NCBI RefSeq assembly: GCF_001297125.1
Contig: NZ_LHPC01000017.1
Span: 344,476 to 408,475 of the forward strand
Direction of reading: 5' to 3'
From: Pseudomonas sp. RIT-PI-q
Lineage (GTDB): Bacteria; Pseudomonadota; Gammaproteobacteria; Pseudomonadales; Pseudomonadaceae
Length of the DNA stretch: 64,000 nucleotides
Position numbers and translations under genes: made by a program. How positions within the stretch are numbered: the stretch's first letter is position 1; every line of letters begins with the position of its first letter. Shown here one piece after another: positions 7,780 through 15,348 of this stretch. A model generated the notes under the pieces. It was given only the letters and a program-made list of their open reading frames with translations. It was not told the DNA's origin and did no database searches.

Positions 7780-9234
7780 ATGCAAACCTTTCAAGTGTTG
7801 ATCATCGGCAGCGGTTTTGGTGGTCAGTGCGCGGCGATCAATTTGCTCAAGGCCGGCATCGGCGATTTTCGCCTGCTGGAACGGCGGGATTTTTTTGGCG
7901 GCACCTGGTGCCAGAACACCTACCCCGGCGCCGCGGTTGATGTGCCCTCGCCGCTCTATTCGCTGTCCTTCGCCCCCTACCGCTGGACGCAGATGTTCGC
8001 CGAACAGGCCGAACTGCACCACTACACCCAGTACGTGGTGGAGCGATTCGGCCTGCGCGACAAGGTGGAACTGGAGGCCAATGTCGAGCGCATCGAATGG
8101 GATGACGAACGCAAACACTGGGCAGTCCATACCGCCAGCAAAGGCACGTTCTACGCCCAGTTCCTGATCAATGCCACCGGGCCGCTGAGCCAACCGGTAG
8201 TCCCACGCTTCGAGGGTCAGGAGCGGTTTCAGGGCAAGACTTTTCACACCAACAACTGGGATCACGCCTACGACTATCGGGACAAACGCGTGGCGATTGT
8301 CGGCAGTGGCGCCAGCGCGGCCCAGGTCATTCCGGTGATTGCGCCGCAGGTCAAGCACCTGCATGTGTTCCAGCGCACACCGCATTGGGTATTGCCTCGC
8401 GCCGACCGTACGTTTGGTCGCTTCCAGCGCTGGCTGCTGGGCCTGAAACCGGCCTACACGCTGCTGCGCTGGATGATTTACTGGCAGTGCGAAAGCCGAG
8501 TCATTGCTTTCAAATACTCGAAACCGGCGATCCGCATCGTCCAGGGACACGCCTTGCGGTTTCTCAAACGGCAAGTGCCCGACCCGGCGCTCAGGCGAAA
8601 GCTGACACCGGATTACGCCATTGGCTGCAAACGAATCATCCTCTCGAACACCCTGTACCCGGCCCTCGGTCGCAGTAACGTGACGCTGCATAGCCGCGAG
8701 CAAGGCATCGCCTCGATCGATGAAACCGGGATTTTCACGCTGGACGGCCAGCACATCGACGTCGATCTGATCGTCTGGTCCACTGGTTACGACGCCACCG
8801 ACGGGGTAATTTCCTACCCTGCCAGCGGAAAAAACGGCACCCGGCTCAAAGACGTCTGGGCCCAGTACCCGCGGGCCTATCTGGGCACCAGCCTGCCGGA
8901 CTTCCCCAACCTGTTCATCGTCACTGGCCCGAACACCGGCATCGGCCACACATCAGCGCTGTTCATCATCGAATCCCAGATGAATTACATCCTCGATTGC
9001 ATCCGTACACTGAAAGATCAAGGTTTGCGCAGTATCGAAGTACGCCCCGAAGCGGAACGTACCTACACTGAGATGATCCACCGAGAGATGAAACGCACGG
9101 TGTGGAAGTCCGGAGGCTGCCACAGTTGGTATCAAAGCAAGAGCGGTCATGTGATTGCCATATTTCCGGGGTTCAGTTTCAGCTATCACCGGTTGACCCG
9201 GGCGCTGAAACCCGCCGATCACATTTTGTCCTGA
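7780..9234 (+). CDS. Flavin-containing monooxygenase, Baeyer-Villiger type
   Basis: A 484-residue class B flavoprotein monooxygenase. The FAD-binding Rossmann motif is GSGFGG at residues 11-16, followed by ERRDFFGGTWCQNTYPGAAVD, the conserved GGTW-YPG-D segment. The Baeyer-Villiger fingerprint appears as FQGKTFHTNNWDHAYDYRDK near residue 150, leading into the NADPH motif VGSGASAAQ. The motif TGPNTGIGHTS near residue 390 completes the fold. The enzyme should insert oxygen into a ketone, or oxidise N or S, using NADPH and O2. An alpha/beta hydrolase follows 22 bases downstream; such pairs commonly convert ketone to ester and then to acid plus alcohol. AAGGAA precedes the ATG. The natural substrate is unknown. 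Confidence 0.85.
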   Translation: MQTFQVLIIGSGFGGQCAAINLLKAGIGDFRLLERRDFFGGTWCQNTYPGAAVDVPSPLYSLSFAPYRWTQMFAEQAELHHYTQYVVERFGLRDKVELEANVERIEWDDERKHWAVHTASKGTFYAQFLINATGPLSQPVVPRFEGQERFQGKTFHTNNWDHAYDYRDKRVAIVGSGASAAQVIPVIAPQVKHLHVFQRTPHWVLPRADRTFGRFQRWLLGLKPAYTLLRWMIYWQCESRVIAFKYSKPAIRIVQGHALRFLKRQVPDPALRRKLTPDYAIGCKRIILSNTLYPALGRSNVTLHSREQGIASIDETGIFTLDGQHIDVDLIVWSTGYDATDGVISYPASGKNGTRLKDVWAQYPRAYLGTSLPDFPNLFIVTGPNTGIGHTSALFIIESQMNYILDCIRTLKDQGLRSIEVRPEAERTYTEMIHREMKRTVWKSGGCHSWYQSKSGHVIAIFPGFSFSYHRLTRALKPADHILS

Positions 9235-9256
9235 TCTCGTAAAAGGAAGACGCCTG

Positions 9257-10198
9257 ATGCTTGTGTTGGTTGTCGCAATCGCGGTATTCGCGGCCTGGAG
9301 CTGGTTGAGTTACCCGGCCATCGGGCATTGGCTCTATGACCTGAATATGGCCGTGGAGGCCAAGCTGTACCGGCTGCACAAGATTGTCGTGCCGATCGCT
9401 GAAATGACCGTCTCCACTTGGCAAGGCGGGCCCTACGAAGCTTCCAGCAGTGTGCTGATGCTCCACGGTTTCAGCGCCGACAAGAACATCTGGCTGCGCT
9501 TTGCCCGGCACTTTGTCGGCAACTATCGGGTGATCATCCCCGACATCGCCGGCCATGGCGAAACCGGCTTCAAGGCGGGCGGCGGCTACGACATTCCTTT
9601 GCAGGCCAAACGAATGATCCAGTTGCTCGACGTCTGCGGCGTCGAGAAAGTCCATGTGATCGGCAACTCCATGGGCGGCTACATGGCGGCGTGGCTTGCG
9701 GCCACGTACCCCGATCGCATTGTTTCGGTGGCCCTGATCGACCCGGCCGGTGTCACGGCCCCGGAAGCCAGCGACCTGGAGCGACATCTGGCCAAGGGAC
9801 ATAACCCGTTTTTGATTAACTCCCGGGAAGAGTTCCGCCGTTTCTACGCCATGACCATGGCTGAACCACCGTGGGTGCCAGGCGTGGTGCTGGACGCTAT
9901 TGCCCAGCGTTATGAACAGTGCCGCGATGAGCTGGAAGAGATTTTCAACGACATCCGCAGCAGCCCGCCGATGGAGCCGAAACTCCCCGACATCAAGGCC
10001 CCGGCGCTGTTGCTGTGGGGGCACAAGGATCGCTTGATCGATGTCAGCAGCGTGGCCATCTGGAGCAAAGGCATCGCCGATCTGCGAGTGGAAGTCTGGG
10101 ACCATATCGGCCATATGCCGATGGTCGAACAGCCGACGAGCACGGCACGCTTGTATCGGGAGTTTTTGGCATCGCTGCGTTCGGAACTGCCCGTGTAA
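9257..10198 (+). CDS. Membrane-anchored alpha/beta hydrolase (PA2949-like esterase)
   Basis: A 313-residue protein with one N-terminal hydrophobic anchor (about residues 1-17) and an alpha/beta-hydrolase domain. The HG-containing oxyanion region is LMLHGFSADKN near residue 73, the nucleophile elbow is GNSMGG (Ser near 138), the acid residue is in LLLWGHKDRLID, and the catalytic His lies in HIGHMPMVEQP. The sequence closely recalls the P. aeruginosa PA2949 lipase/esterase family. It follows the flavin monooxygenase by 22 bases with its own AAGGAAG, so they probably form an operon in which the esterase hydrolyses the Baeyer-Villiger ester. That coupling is inferred. Confidence 0.85.
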   Translation: MLVLVVAIAVFAAWSWLSYPAIGHWLYDLNMAVEAKLYRLHKIVVPIAEMTVSTWQGGPYEASSSVLMLHGFSADKNIWLRFARHFVGNYRVIIPDIAGHGETGFKAGGGYDIPLQAKRMIQLLDVCGVEKVHVIGNSMGGYMAAWLAATYPDRIVSVALIDPAGVTAPEASDLERHLAKGHNPFLINSREEFRRFYAMTMAEPPWVPGVVLDAIAQRYEQCRDELEEIFNDIRSSPPMEPKLPDIKAPALLLWGHKDRLIDVSSVAIWSKGIADLRVEVWDHIGHMPMVEQPTSTARLYREFLASLRSELPV

Positions 10199-10201
10199 CC
10201 C

Positions 10202-10380
10202 TGTAGCAGAGCCTGCGAGGCTGCGATCGGCTCTGTAGGAGCTGTCGAGCTTGCGAGGCTGCGATCGGCTGCGCAGCAGTCGTGAAATCAGGCAGCGCGG
10301 TGTGTCAGGAAAACCGCGTGCTCAGGGTTTACGACTGCTGCGCAGCCGATCGCAGCCTCGCAGGCTCGACAGCTCCTACA
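10202..10380. repeat. REP cluster with 50-bp inverted arms
   Basis: Arms 10234-10283 and 10331-10380 are inverted copies with a single mismatch, and an extra direct partial copy lies at 10202-10230. The cores are CTGCGATCGGCTGCGCAGCA and its complement. This is a different REP family from those at 4.9 and 6.3 kb. Confidence 0.85.
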
Positions 10381-10433
10381 GGTGATCGGTGATCGGTGAT
10401 CAGGTGTTCAGGTGTTCAGGTGATCAGGTGTTA
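10381..10433 (+). repeat. Short tandem repeats of 7-8 bp (GGTGATC / AGGTGTTC)
   Basis: Immediately after the REP arm come three GGTGATC units, followed by AGGTGTTC twice, AGGTGATC and AGGTGTTA. This is a simple-sequence tract of about seven units, likely to vary in length by slippage. It ends 113 bases before the hglS start. Confidence 0.85.
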
Positions 10434-10546
10434 CATCCAGCAGTCCTTCGCAGAATGAAGTCCGTCAGAAACTTCGTTTGTCGGCGCCGCTGAAGGCTGC
10501 GATCTTTTCCCACATCCTTTACGTCACCGCGCCAGGAATTTTTTTC

Positions 10547-11926
10547 ATGAGCCACCCGAACTTCGTCAGCCCTGACCTCATCCGCCAACGCTTCTCCAAA
10601 GCGATGTCCGACATGTACCGCGAAGAAGTGCCGCTGTACGGCGCGCTGATGGAACTGGTGGAACAGACCAACCGCCATGTGCTGGAAAGCGATCCGCAAG
10701 TGGCTCAACAGTTGAACAGCACGGGCGAAATCCAGCGCCTGGACCTGGAACGTCACGGCGCTATTCGCGTCGGCACCGCTCATGAACTGGCAACCCTCGC
10801 GCGACTGTTCGCCGTCATGGGTATGCAACCCGTGGGTTATTACGACCTGACCCCGGCTGGCGTACCGGTGCACTCCACGGCTTTTCGCGCCGTGCATGAA
10901 GCGGCGCTGCAAGTCAGCCCGTTCCGCGTCTTCACCTCGCTGCTACGCCTGGAACTGATCGAAGACCTGGAACTGCGGTCCTTCGCCCAATCGGTACTGG
11001 ATAAACGTTCGATCTTCACCCCCACGGCGCTGATCCTCATCGAACGCGCGCAAACCCAAGGCGGTCTCACCGAACAAGAAGCCGAGGATTTCGTCGTACA
11101 GGCGTTGGAAACTTTTCGCTGGCATCACAGCGCTACCGTTACCGCCGAGCAGTACCAGAAACTCAGCGCCCAGCATCGACTGATCGCCGACGTAGTGGCG
11201 TTCAAAGGCCCGCACATTAACCACCTGACCCCGCGCACACTGGACATCGATATCGTCCAGGCGCAAATGCCGGCCCACGGCATCACCCCCAAAGCGGTAA
11301 TCGAAGGCCCACCCCGCCGCCAATGCCCGATCCTGCTGCGCCAGACCAGTTTCAAGGCGCTGGACGAACCGATTGCCTTCACCGATCAAGCCCAGACGCG
11401 TGGCAGCCACAGCGCCCGCTTCGGTGAAATCGAGCAACGCGGCGCCGCCCTCACACCCAAAGGCCGAGCGCTGTACGACCGTTTGCTGAATGCCGCCCGG
11501 GACGAACTCAAGGATTTCCCCAACGAAGCCAACGCCGAGCGCTACAACACGCTGATGGCCCAGCACTTTGGCGAATTCCCTGACACTTACGAAGGCATGC
11601 GCCGACAGGAACTGGCGTACTTTCGCTACTTCGTCACGGAAAAAGGCCGGGCGGCGGAAGAACTGAAAACCTCGTCGCTGGAAGACTTGCTCAGCGGCGG
11701 CTATTTGCAGGTTGAACCGCTGGTGTACGAAGATTTCCTGCCGGTCAGCGCGGCCGGGATTTTTCAGTCGAACCTGGGCGATGCGGCGCAAACCCACTAC
11801 GGGGTGCATTCGAACCAGCAAGCATTCGAGAAGGCGCTGGGCCGGCCGACCATTGACGAGTTGGGGTTGTATGCCGAAACACAGCGGCGCTCGATCGAGC
11901 AGTGTTTCGCCGCATTAACCGCCTGA
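10547..11926 (+). CDS. hglS: 2-oxoadipate dioxygenase/decarboxylase (DUF1338)
   Basis: A 459-residue DUF1338/VOC-fold protein. The residues reported for P. putida HglS fall at exactly the same positions: metal ligands His70 (LERHGAIR), His226 (GPHINHLTPR) and Glu294 (ARFGEIEQRG), plus Arg74. HglS is an Fe(II) enzyme that converts 2-oxoadipate, O2 and water to D-2-hydroxyglutarate and CO2 in the D-lysine/2-aminoadipate branch of lysine catabolism. The start at 10547 is chosen because it reproduces that numbering and has AGGA about ten bases upstream; a longer frame from 10478 is probably leader. The gene is monocistronic, bounded by repeats on both sides. Confidence 0.92.
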   Translation: MSHPNFVSPDLIRQRFSKAMSDMYREEVPLYGALMELVEQTNRHVLESDPQVAQQLNSTGEIQRLDLERHGAIRVGTAHELATLARLFAVMGMQPVGYYDLTPAGVPVHSTAFRAVHEAALQVSPFRVFTSLLRLELIEDLELRSFAQSVLDKRSIFTPTALILIERAQTQGGLTEQEAEDFVVQALETFRWHHSATVTAEQYQKLSAQHRLIADVVAFKGPHINHLTPRTLDIDIVQAQMPAHGITPKAVIEGPPRRQCPILLRQTSFKALDEPIAFTDQAQTRGSHSARFGEIEQRGAALTPKGRALYDRLLNAARDELKDFPNEANAERYNTLMAQHFGEFPDTYEGMRRQELAYFRYFVTEKGRAAEELKTSSLEDLLSGGYLQVEPLVYEDFLPVSAAGIFQSNLGDAAQTHYGVHSNQQAFEKALGRPTIDELGLYAETQRRSIEQCFAALTA

Positions 11927-11940
11927 GACATAGCACGACT

Positions 11941-12073
11941 TGTAGCAGCTGGCGCAGCCTGCGTTCGGCTGCGAAGCAGTCGTCATATCGGCCCCTGCGG
12001 TCTTTCAGACAAACCGTGTTTGCCGGTTTTACGACTGCTGCGCAGCCGAACGCAGGCTGCGCCAGCTGCTACA
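11941..12073. repeat. Inverted REP pair, 43-bp arms
   Basis: Arms 11941-11983 and 12031-12073 are inverted copies with one mismatch (cores TGTAGCAGCTGGCGCAGCCT and its complement). They separate the convergent hglS and DJ-1 genes and may serve as their shared terminator. Confidence 0.85.
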
Positions 12074-12083
12074 GGTCCGGTGG

Positions 12084-12761
12084 TTAGCCGAGTTTGGCCA
12101 GGAGGGCTTTGGCGGTGGCCTCCGATGACGCCGGATTCTGCCCCGTCAGCAGCAGGCCATCAGCAACCGTGTAACTCACCCAATCCTCGCCCTTGGAGTA
12201 AATCCCGCCCTTCTCCTTAAGCATGTCCTCCACCAGGAACGGCACGACCTTCGTCAGTTGCACCGCCTCTTCCTCAGTGTTGGTAAAACCCGTCACACGC
12301 TTGCCTTTGACCAACGGCTGGCCGTCCGCAGCCTTGACGTGACGCAGCACGCCCGGCGCATGACAAACCGCCGCGACCGGTTTGCCGGCCTTGTAGAGCG
12401 CCTCGATCAGGGCGATCGAATTTTTGTCCTCAGCCAAATCCCACATCGGGCCATGGCCACCCGGATAGAAAACCGCGTCGTAATCTTCGGCTCTCACGCT
12501 GCTCAACAGAGCGGTAGATGCCAATGCTGACTGCGCGGCGGAGTCTTTGCGAAAACGCTCGGTGGCGGCCGTTTGAAAGTCCGGCTCGTCGCTTTTCGGG
12601 TCCAGCGGTGGCTGGCCACCTTTGGGTGAAACCAGTGTCAGCTGAGCACCCGCGTCCTTGAAGACGTAATACGGTGCGGCGAATTCTTCCAGCCAGAAGC
12701 CGGTTTTCTTGCCGGTGTCACCCAATTGATCGTGGGACGTTAGAACCATCAGAATTTTCAT
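12084..12761 (-). CDS. DJ-1/PfpI family protein (HchA-like)
   Basis: A 225-residue class I glutamine-amidotransferase-like protein. It begins MKILMVLTSHDQLGDTGKKT, contains the FYPGGHGPMWDLAED strand-loop near residue 97 and the nucleophile elbow AVCHAPGVL with Cys near residue 133. Charged residues around the elbow and the TGFTNTEEEAVQL segment place it in the Hsp31/HchA-like subgroup, whose members act as glyoxalase III, protein repair or chaperone proteins; the exact activity is not decided by sequence. AAGGAG lies just before the ATG. It is transcribed away from hcp. Confidence 0.82.
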   Translation of the reverse strand: MKILMVLTSHDQLGDTGKKTGFWLEEFAAPYYVFKDAGAQLTLVSPKGGQPPLDPKSDEPDFQTAATERFRKDSAAQSALASTALLSSVRAEDYDAVFYPGGHGPMWDLAEDKNSIALIEALYKAGKPVAAVCHAPGVLRHVKAADGQPLVKGKRVTGFTNTEEEAVQLTKVVPFLVEDMLKEKGGIYSKGEDWVSYTVADGLLLTGQNPASSEATAKALLAKLG

Positions 12762-12916
12762 GTCGGGCTCCTTGAGTGCGGGGATGTTTGGTCATCTCGG
12801 GCTAACTTTGACCGCCAGGCTGCTCTGTTCGTTGCACCTGACAACATAGTCGTTCTGCGACTGTTTTTTGGTCATTGAGACGATTGGTCACTCGGTGTGA
12901 CGGTTAATCCCCTTGA

Positions 12917-13036
12917 TGCGCAAGAAGTTGCTGGGTGGGATCTGCGAAACGCTCTGTGCCACGGCTGGACACCCGGTTATGAGGCGCTTCAGCCGGGTGC
13001 GCAAGAAGTTGCGGGTGATGCGCAGGTTCTTGCGCA
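12917..13036. promoter_or_regulatory. Three TGCGCAAGAA half-sites upstream of hcp
   Basis: TGCGCAAGAA occurs at 12917-12926 and 12998-13007, and its exact complement TTCTTGCGCA at 13027-13036. The last two form a 10-bp inverted repeat with a 19-base spacer, about 110-150 bases upstream of the expected hcp transcription start. That is the usual position for a sigma-54 enhancer-binding protein. The binding factor is unknown; an Sfa-type T6SS activator is one possibility. Confidence 0.5.
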
Positions 13037-13121
13037 TATTCAGGGAGATTTGCTGCGTAAATCTTTACAACAACAAAGAAAAACGTCTCAAACTACTGAT
13101 TTATATAGCTTTAATCGATTA

Positions 13122-13137
13122 TGGCACGAGCCTTGAT
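13122..13137 (+). promoter_or_regulatory. Sigma-54 promoter of hcp
   Basis: A perfect -24 element TGGCACG (13122-13128), four bases, then TTGAT (13133-13137). The spacing is exactly that of RpoN promoters; only the C of the -12 GC is replaced by A. Expected transcription starts near 13147, giving a leader of about 58 bases before the hcp ATG. Confidence 0.7.
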
Positions 13138-13204
13138 AACAGTTAGGCACCCACCGGGCGATACCGGCCCCGGGTCCCTCACTTATTAAGCAAGGAGCGC
13201 ATTC

Positions 13205-13726
13205 ATGGCTACACCAGCGTATATGTCCATTACTGGCGAGAAACAAGGTCTGATCACAGCGGGCGCCTTCACCGCCGACTCTGTTGGCAATACCTACCAG
13301 ATAGGTCACGAAGACCAGGTGATGGTTCAGGGGTTCAGCCACGAAGTGACCATCCCGCGTGATCCGCAGTCCGGCCAACCGACAGGTCAGCGCGTTCACA
13401 AACCTGTGGTGATCACCAAGGTGTTTGACAAGGCGTCCCCACTGTTGCTGGCTGCCCTGACGTCGGGCGAGCGTATGACCACAATCGAAATCAAGTGGTA
13501 CCGTACCTCGGCTCAAGGCACCCAGGAGCCTTACTACACCACCACACTTGAAGACGCGATCATCGTCGACATCAAGGACTACATGCATAACTGCCAGGAC
13601 CCGGCGAACTCGCACTTCACCCATTTGGAAGACGTGCACTTCACCTACCGCAAAATTACCTGGACCCACGAAGTTTGCGGTACTTCGGGTTCCGATGACT
13701 GGCGCACCCCGGCCGTAGCTGGCTAA
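13205..13726 (+). CDS. hcp: Type VI secretion tube protein Hcp (orphan)
   Basis: A 173-residue protein of standard Hcp1 length. It shows the hallmark MATPAYMSITGEKQGLITAG start, the DQVMVQGFSHEVTIPRD beta strand, the PVVITKVFDKASPLL segment and the C-terminal VHFTYRKITWTHEV. Hexameric Hcp rings stack into the T6SS tube and carry small effectors. AAGGAG lies seven bases before the ATG. No tss genes, vgrG or PAAR gene is nearby, and no effector or immunity gene follows directly; a terminator starts 21 bases after the stop. It is therefore an orphan hcp working with a T6SS encoded elsewhere. Confidence 0.95.
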   Translation: MATPAYMSITGEKQGLITAGAFTADSVGNTYQIGHEDQVMVQGFSHEVTIPRDPQSGQPTGQRVHKPVVITKVFDKASPLLLAALTSGERMTTIEIKWYRTSAQGTQEPYYTTTLEDAIIVDIKDYMHNCQDPANSHFTHLEDVHFTYRKITWTHEVCGTSGSDDWRTPAVAG

Positions 13727-13746
13727 GCTTTCGAAACCTTTTCAAC

Positions 13747-13779
13747 CATCGACCAGTGTTGCTGGTCGATGTTGTTTTT
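13747..13779 (+). terminator. Intrinsic terminator of hcp
   Basis: A 10-bp perfect stem CATCGACCAG/CTGGTCGATG (13747-13756, 13762-13771) with a 5-base loop is followed by a T-rich run ending at 13779. Confidence 0.85.
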
Positions 13780-13811
13780 GCGCTTTCAACCTGAATTAGC
13801 GGATTATTGCC

Positions 13812-13874
13812 ATGACGATTCTCTCCGCTAAAAAGAAAGTCCTCCTTGCCGGCAGGTTTAATCCAGACAAATAA
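13812..13874 (+). CDS. Tiny ORF of 20 residues between two terminators, hypothetical
   Basis: ATG 13812 opens a 20-codon frame encoding MTILSAKKKVLLAGRFNPDK, ending in TAA directly at the foot of a strong terminator. A GGA about nine bases upstream is the only ribosome-binding hint. It starts 33 bases after the hcp terminator. It could be a tiny gene, the 3' remnant of a lost gene, or part of a small RNA. No similarity is recognised. Confidence 0.25.
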   Translation: MTILSAKKKVLLAGRFNPDK

Positions 13875-13906
13875 AAAATGGGCGACTTCGACGGTCGCCC
13901 ATTTTT
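13874..13906. terminator. Strong bidirectional intrinsic terminator
   Basis: The AAAAATGGGCGAC / GTCGCCCATTTTT hairpin (GC stem 13880-13886 and 13894-13900) has an A-run before and a T-run after it, so it should work on both strands. Confidence 0.85.
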
Positions 13907-13943
13907 ATGTCTGAAACTTTAAACACAGCGCTTCAGAGGAGGT

Positions 13944-14006
13944 GTTCGCCCAGTGTAATGGCCTGGCAATCCATGCACCGGTAAAGAGCCCTGACACTGG
14001 GCGAAC
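13944..14006. repeat. 13-bp perfect inverted repeat with 37-base interior
   Basis: GTTCGCCCAGTGT at 13944-13956 and its exact complement ACACTGGGCGAAC at 13994-14006 enclose 37 bases. It is not a REP family seen elsewhere in this window. It could be the closing stem of a structured RNA or a regulator-binding dyad. Confidence 0.6.
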
Positions 14007-14142
14007 GGGAGGTATTTTAATAGAAGTTGGCGGATATGTCCGTAGCACGAACATGAAATTTATCGACATCATGTTTAACAAAATGTCGGTCGAAATATCA
14101 TTTCGATTAACTTTTTAAACCCACCAGTTCGACCATCAAAAC

Positions 14143-14180
14143 TGATTGTTCTTGTACCAAAAACTGTACAAGAACAATCA
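14143..14180 (-). terminator. 15-bp perfect hairpin after the 14198-14782 gene
   Basis: TGATTGTTCTTGTAC (14143-14157) and GTACAAGAACAATCA (14166-14180) pair perfectly around an 8-base loop, starting 17 bases beyond the stop of the minus-strand gene. On the minus strand a short T-run follows (GTTTTG), so termination is the likeliest role, although the stem is AT-rich. Confidence 0.55.
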
Positions 14181-14197
14181 ATACGTAGAACTAATGA

Positions 14198-14782
14198 TCA
14201 GCTTTCGTGCTGACTGGTCACTTTCAATATGTCGGTGTAAGTCACCACAACACTCTGCCCTACTTTCAGGTCTTTCAATTTCGCCTGAACTTCAGGCTTT
14301 TCGACGTTGACGACTTTGGACTGGCCAGCCGGGTTTTCGAAGGTCAGCTGGTTTTTCTTCAGGTCGATGTGGGTGATTTTCAGCTGCACCTGCACCTGAC
14401 GGAAGGCTTCACCGCCGGGGTTCGGGTTGTCTTTGGTGGCACGAATGTCGCCGGCACGTTCGGTGGAGCCTGGCAGACCTTTGTCGACGTCGGTGTCGAG
14501 GAATGCTGCGACCGAATGGATGACCTCAACGTTGACCTTGTCACCGACTTTCAGGTTACCCAGGTCTTTGGCTTTGTCTGTCAGTTGTACGTGGACCTGC
14601 TTGCCTTCCGGCCCCTCAAGGACGACCTGATGGTTGGCGGCGTCGACCGCCAGGACTTTGGTGGTGACCTGATCGGCTACCACGACGCCAGACAGCGGGA
14701 TGTCCGCAGCCATGGCGCTGAGGCTGGCGGTGGACAGCAAGGTAGCGAGGGTGATGGCTTTTGTCAGTGCGTGGAGTTTCAT
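14198..14782 (-). CDS. Periplasmic protein of unknown function
   Basis: A 194-residue protein with a clear signal peptide (MKLHALTKAITLATLLSTAS, cleavage near SAMA-ADI). The mature part is beta-rich and contains two similar motifs: ANHQVVLEGPEGKQVHVQLTD with LKVGDKVNVEV, and KKNQLTFENPAGQSKVVNVEK with LKVGQSVVVTY. This points to an internal duplication of a small beta-barrel domain. No enzyme motif is visible. The start at 14782 is chosen to give the signal peptide; AGGGAA lies upstream. Function unknown. Confidence 0.75.
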   Translation of the reverse strand: MKLHALTKAITLATLLSTASLSAMAADIPLSGVVVADQVTTKVLAVDAANHQVVLEGPEGKQVHVQLTDKAKDLGNLKVGDKVNVEVIHSVAAFLDTDVDKGLPGSTERAGDIRATKDNPNPGGEAFRQVQVQLKITHIDLKKNQLTFENPAGQSKVVNVEKPEVQAKLKDLKVGQSVVVTYTDILKVTSQHES

Positions 14783-14916
14783 TGGCAATACATTCCCTGT
14801 GAATTGATGGCAGCAGAAGGCTCTGGCCCGAAGGTCAGCGCCGACTGTGCCGATGAGCATAGACGCTGTTCAGGGAGTGTTCGCGGTTTCTGGCGCGGTG
14901 GCTTCGCCGCTTCTGC

Positions 14917-15159
14917 TCACGCTTCGGGATCATCGACTTCCTGGGCGACATTCACCTCAGGCGAGTCTTTGTGCGATTGCTCCGCCTGGGTCTTGAGGGC
15001 CTGCCACTGTTCGAGGTCGATGGCGCCCTGCCCCAACAGATCGTCGGCCACCCGCAGCAATTCGCTGTAATGGGCGTCGGGGGATTGCTGCCAGTAGGCC
15101 TTGTCTTCGAACAGGCGCTGCCACGAAGCAAGGTCGGGTGGTTTGAGGTCGTCGCTCAT
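14917..15159 (-). CDS. Small conserved hypothetical protein, 80 residues
   Basis: A soluble acidic protein beginning MSDDLKPPDLASWQRLFEDK, predicted to be mostly helical with several Trp and Gln residues, and an acidic tail (EVDDPEA). AGGAG sits about eight bases before the ATG. There is no membrane segment or cysteine. It stands alone between the periplasmic protein and a REP pair. Function unknown; the ribosome-binding site and codon use support it being real. Confidence 0.65.
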   Translation of the reverse strand: MSDDLKPPDLASWQRLFEDKAYWQQSPDAHYSELLRVADDLLGQGAIDLEQWQALKTQAEQSHKDSPEVNVAQEVDDPEA

Positions 15160-15232
15160 CGAAAGGCTCCTGCGAGGTGTTCGTACGGTAGAGGCTTGCC
15201 CCGCGTGTGGAGTTCCGGTGTTTTCACCCCCC

Positions 15233-15332
15233 TGTAGGAGCTGGCTTGCCAGCGAAGGACGTTAACGATGACGCGTCTTGACAGGATAAACGTGGCGTAT
15301 TTGAGATCTTCGCTGGCAAGCCAGCTCCTACA
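15233..15332. repeat. Inverted REP pair with a spacer shared with 28.5 kb
   Basis: Arms TGTAGGAGCTGGCTTGCCAG... at 15233-15257 and the complement at 15308-15332. The interior contains ACAGGATAAACGTGGCG, which occurs in reverse orientation in the REP pair at 28480-28578, so the two are copies of one larger element. Confidence 0.85.
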
Positions 15333-15348
15333 GGGGATGTGAGCGGCA

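Noticed and set aside
12913..13146. Overlapping plus-strand frames of 77-79 codons before hcp
   Set aside because: They cover the TGCGCAAGAA half-sites and the sigma-54 promoter, have no ribosome-binding site, and lack protein similarity.
13205..13726. A full type VI secretion locus or an Hcp effector-immunity pair
   Set aside because: No tss, vgrG, PAAR, effector or immunity gene is present nearby; only the single hcp followed by a terminator.
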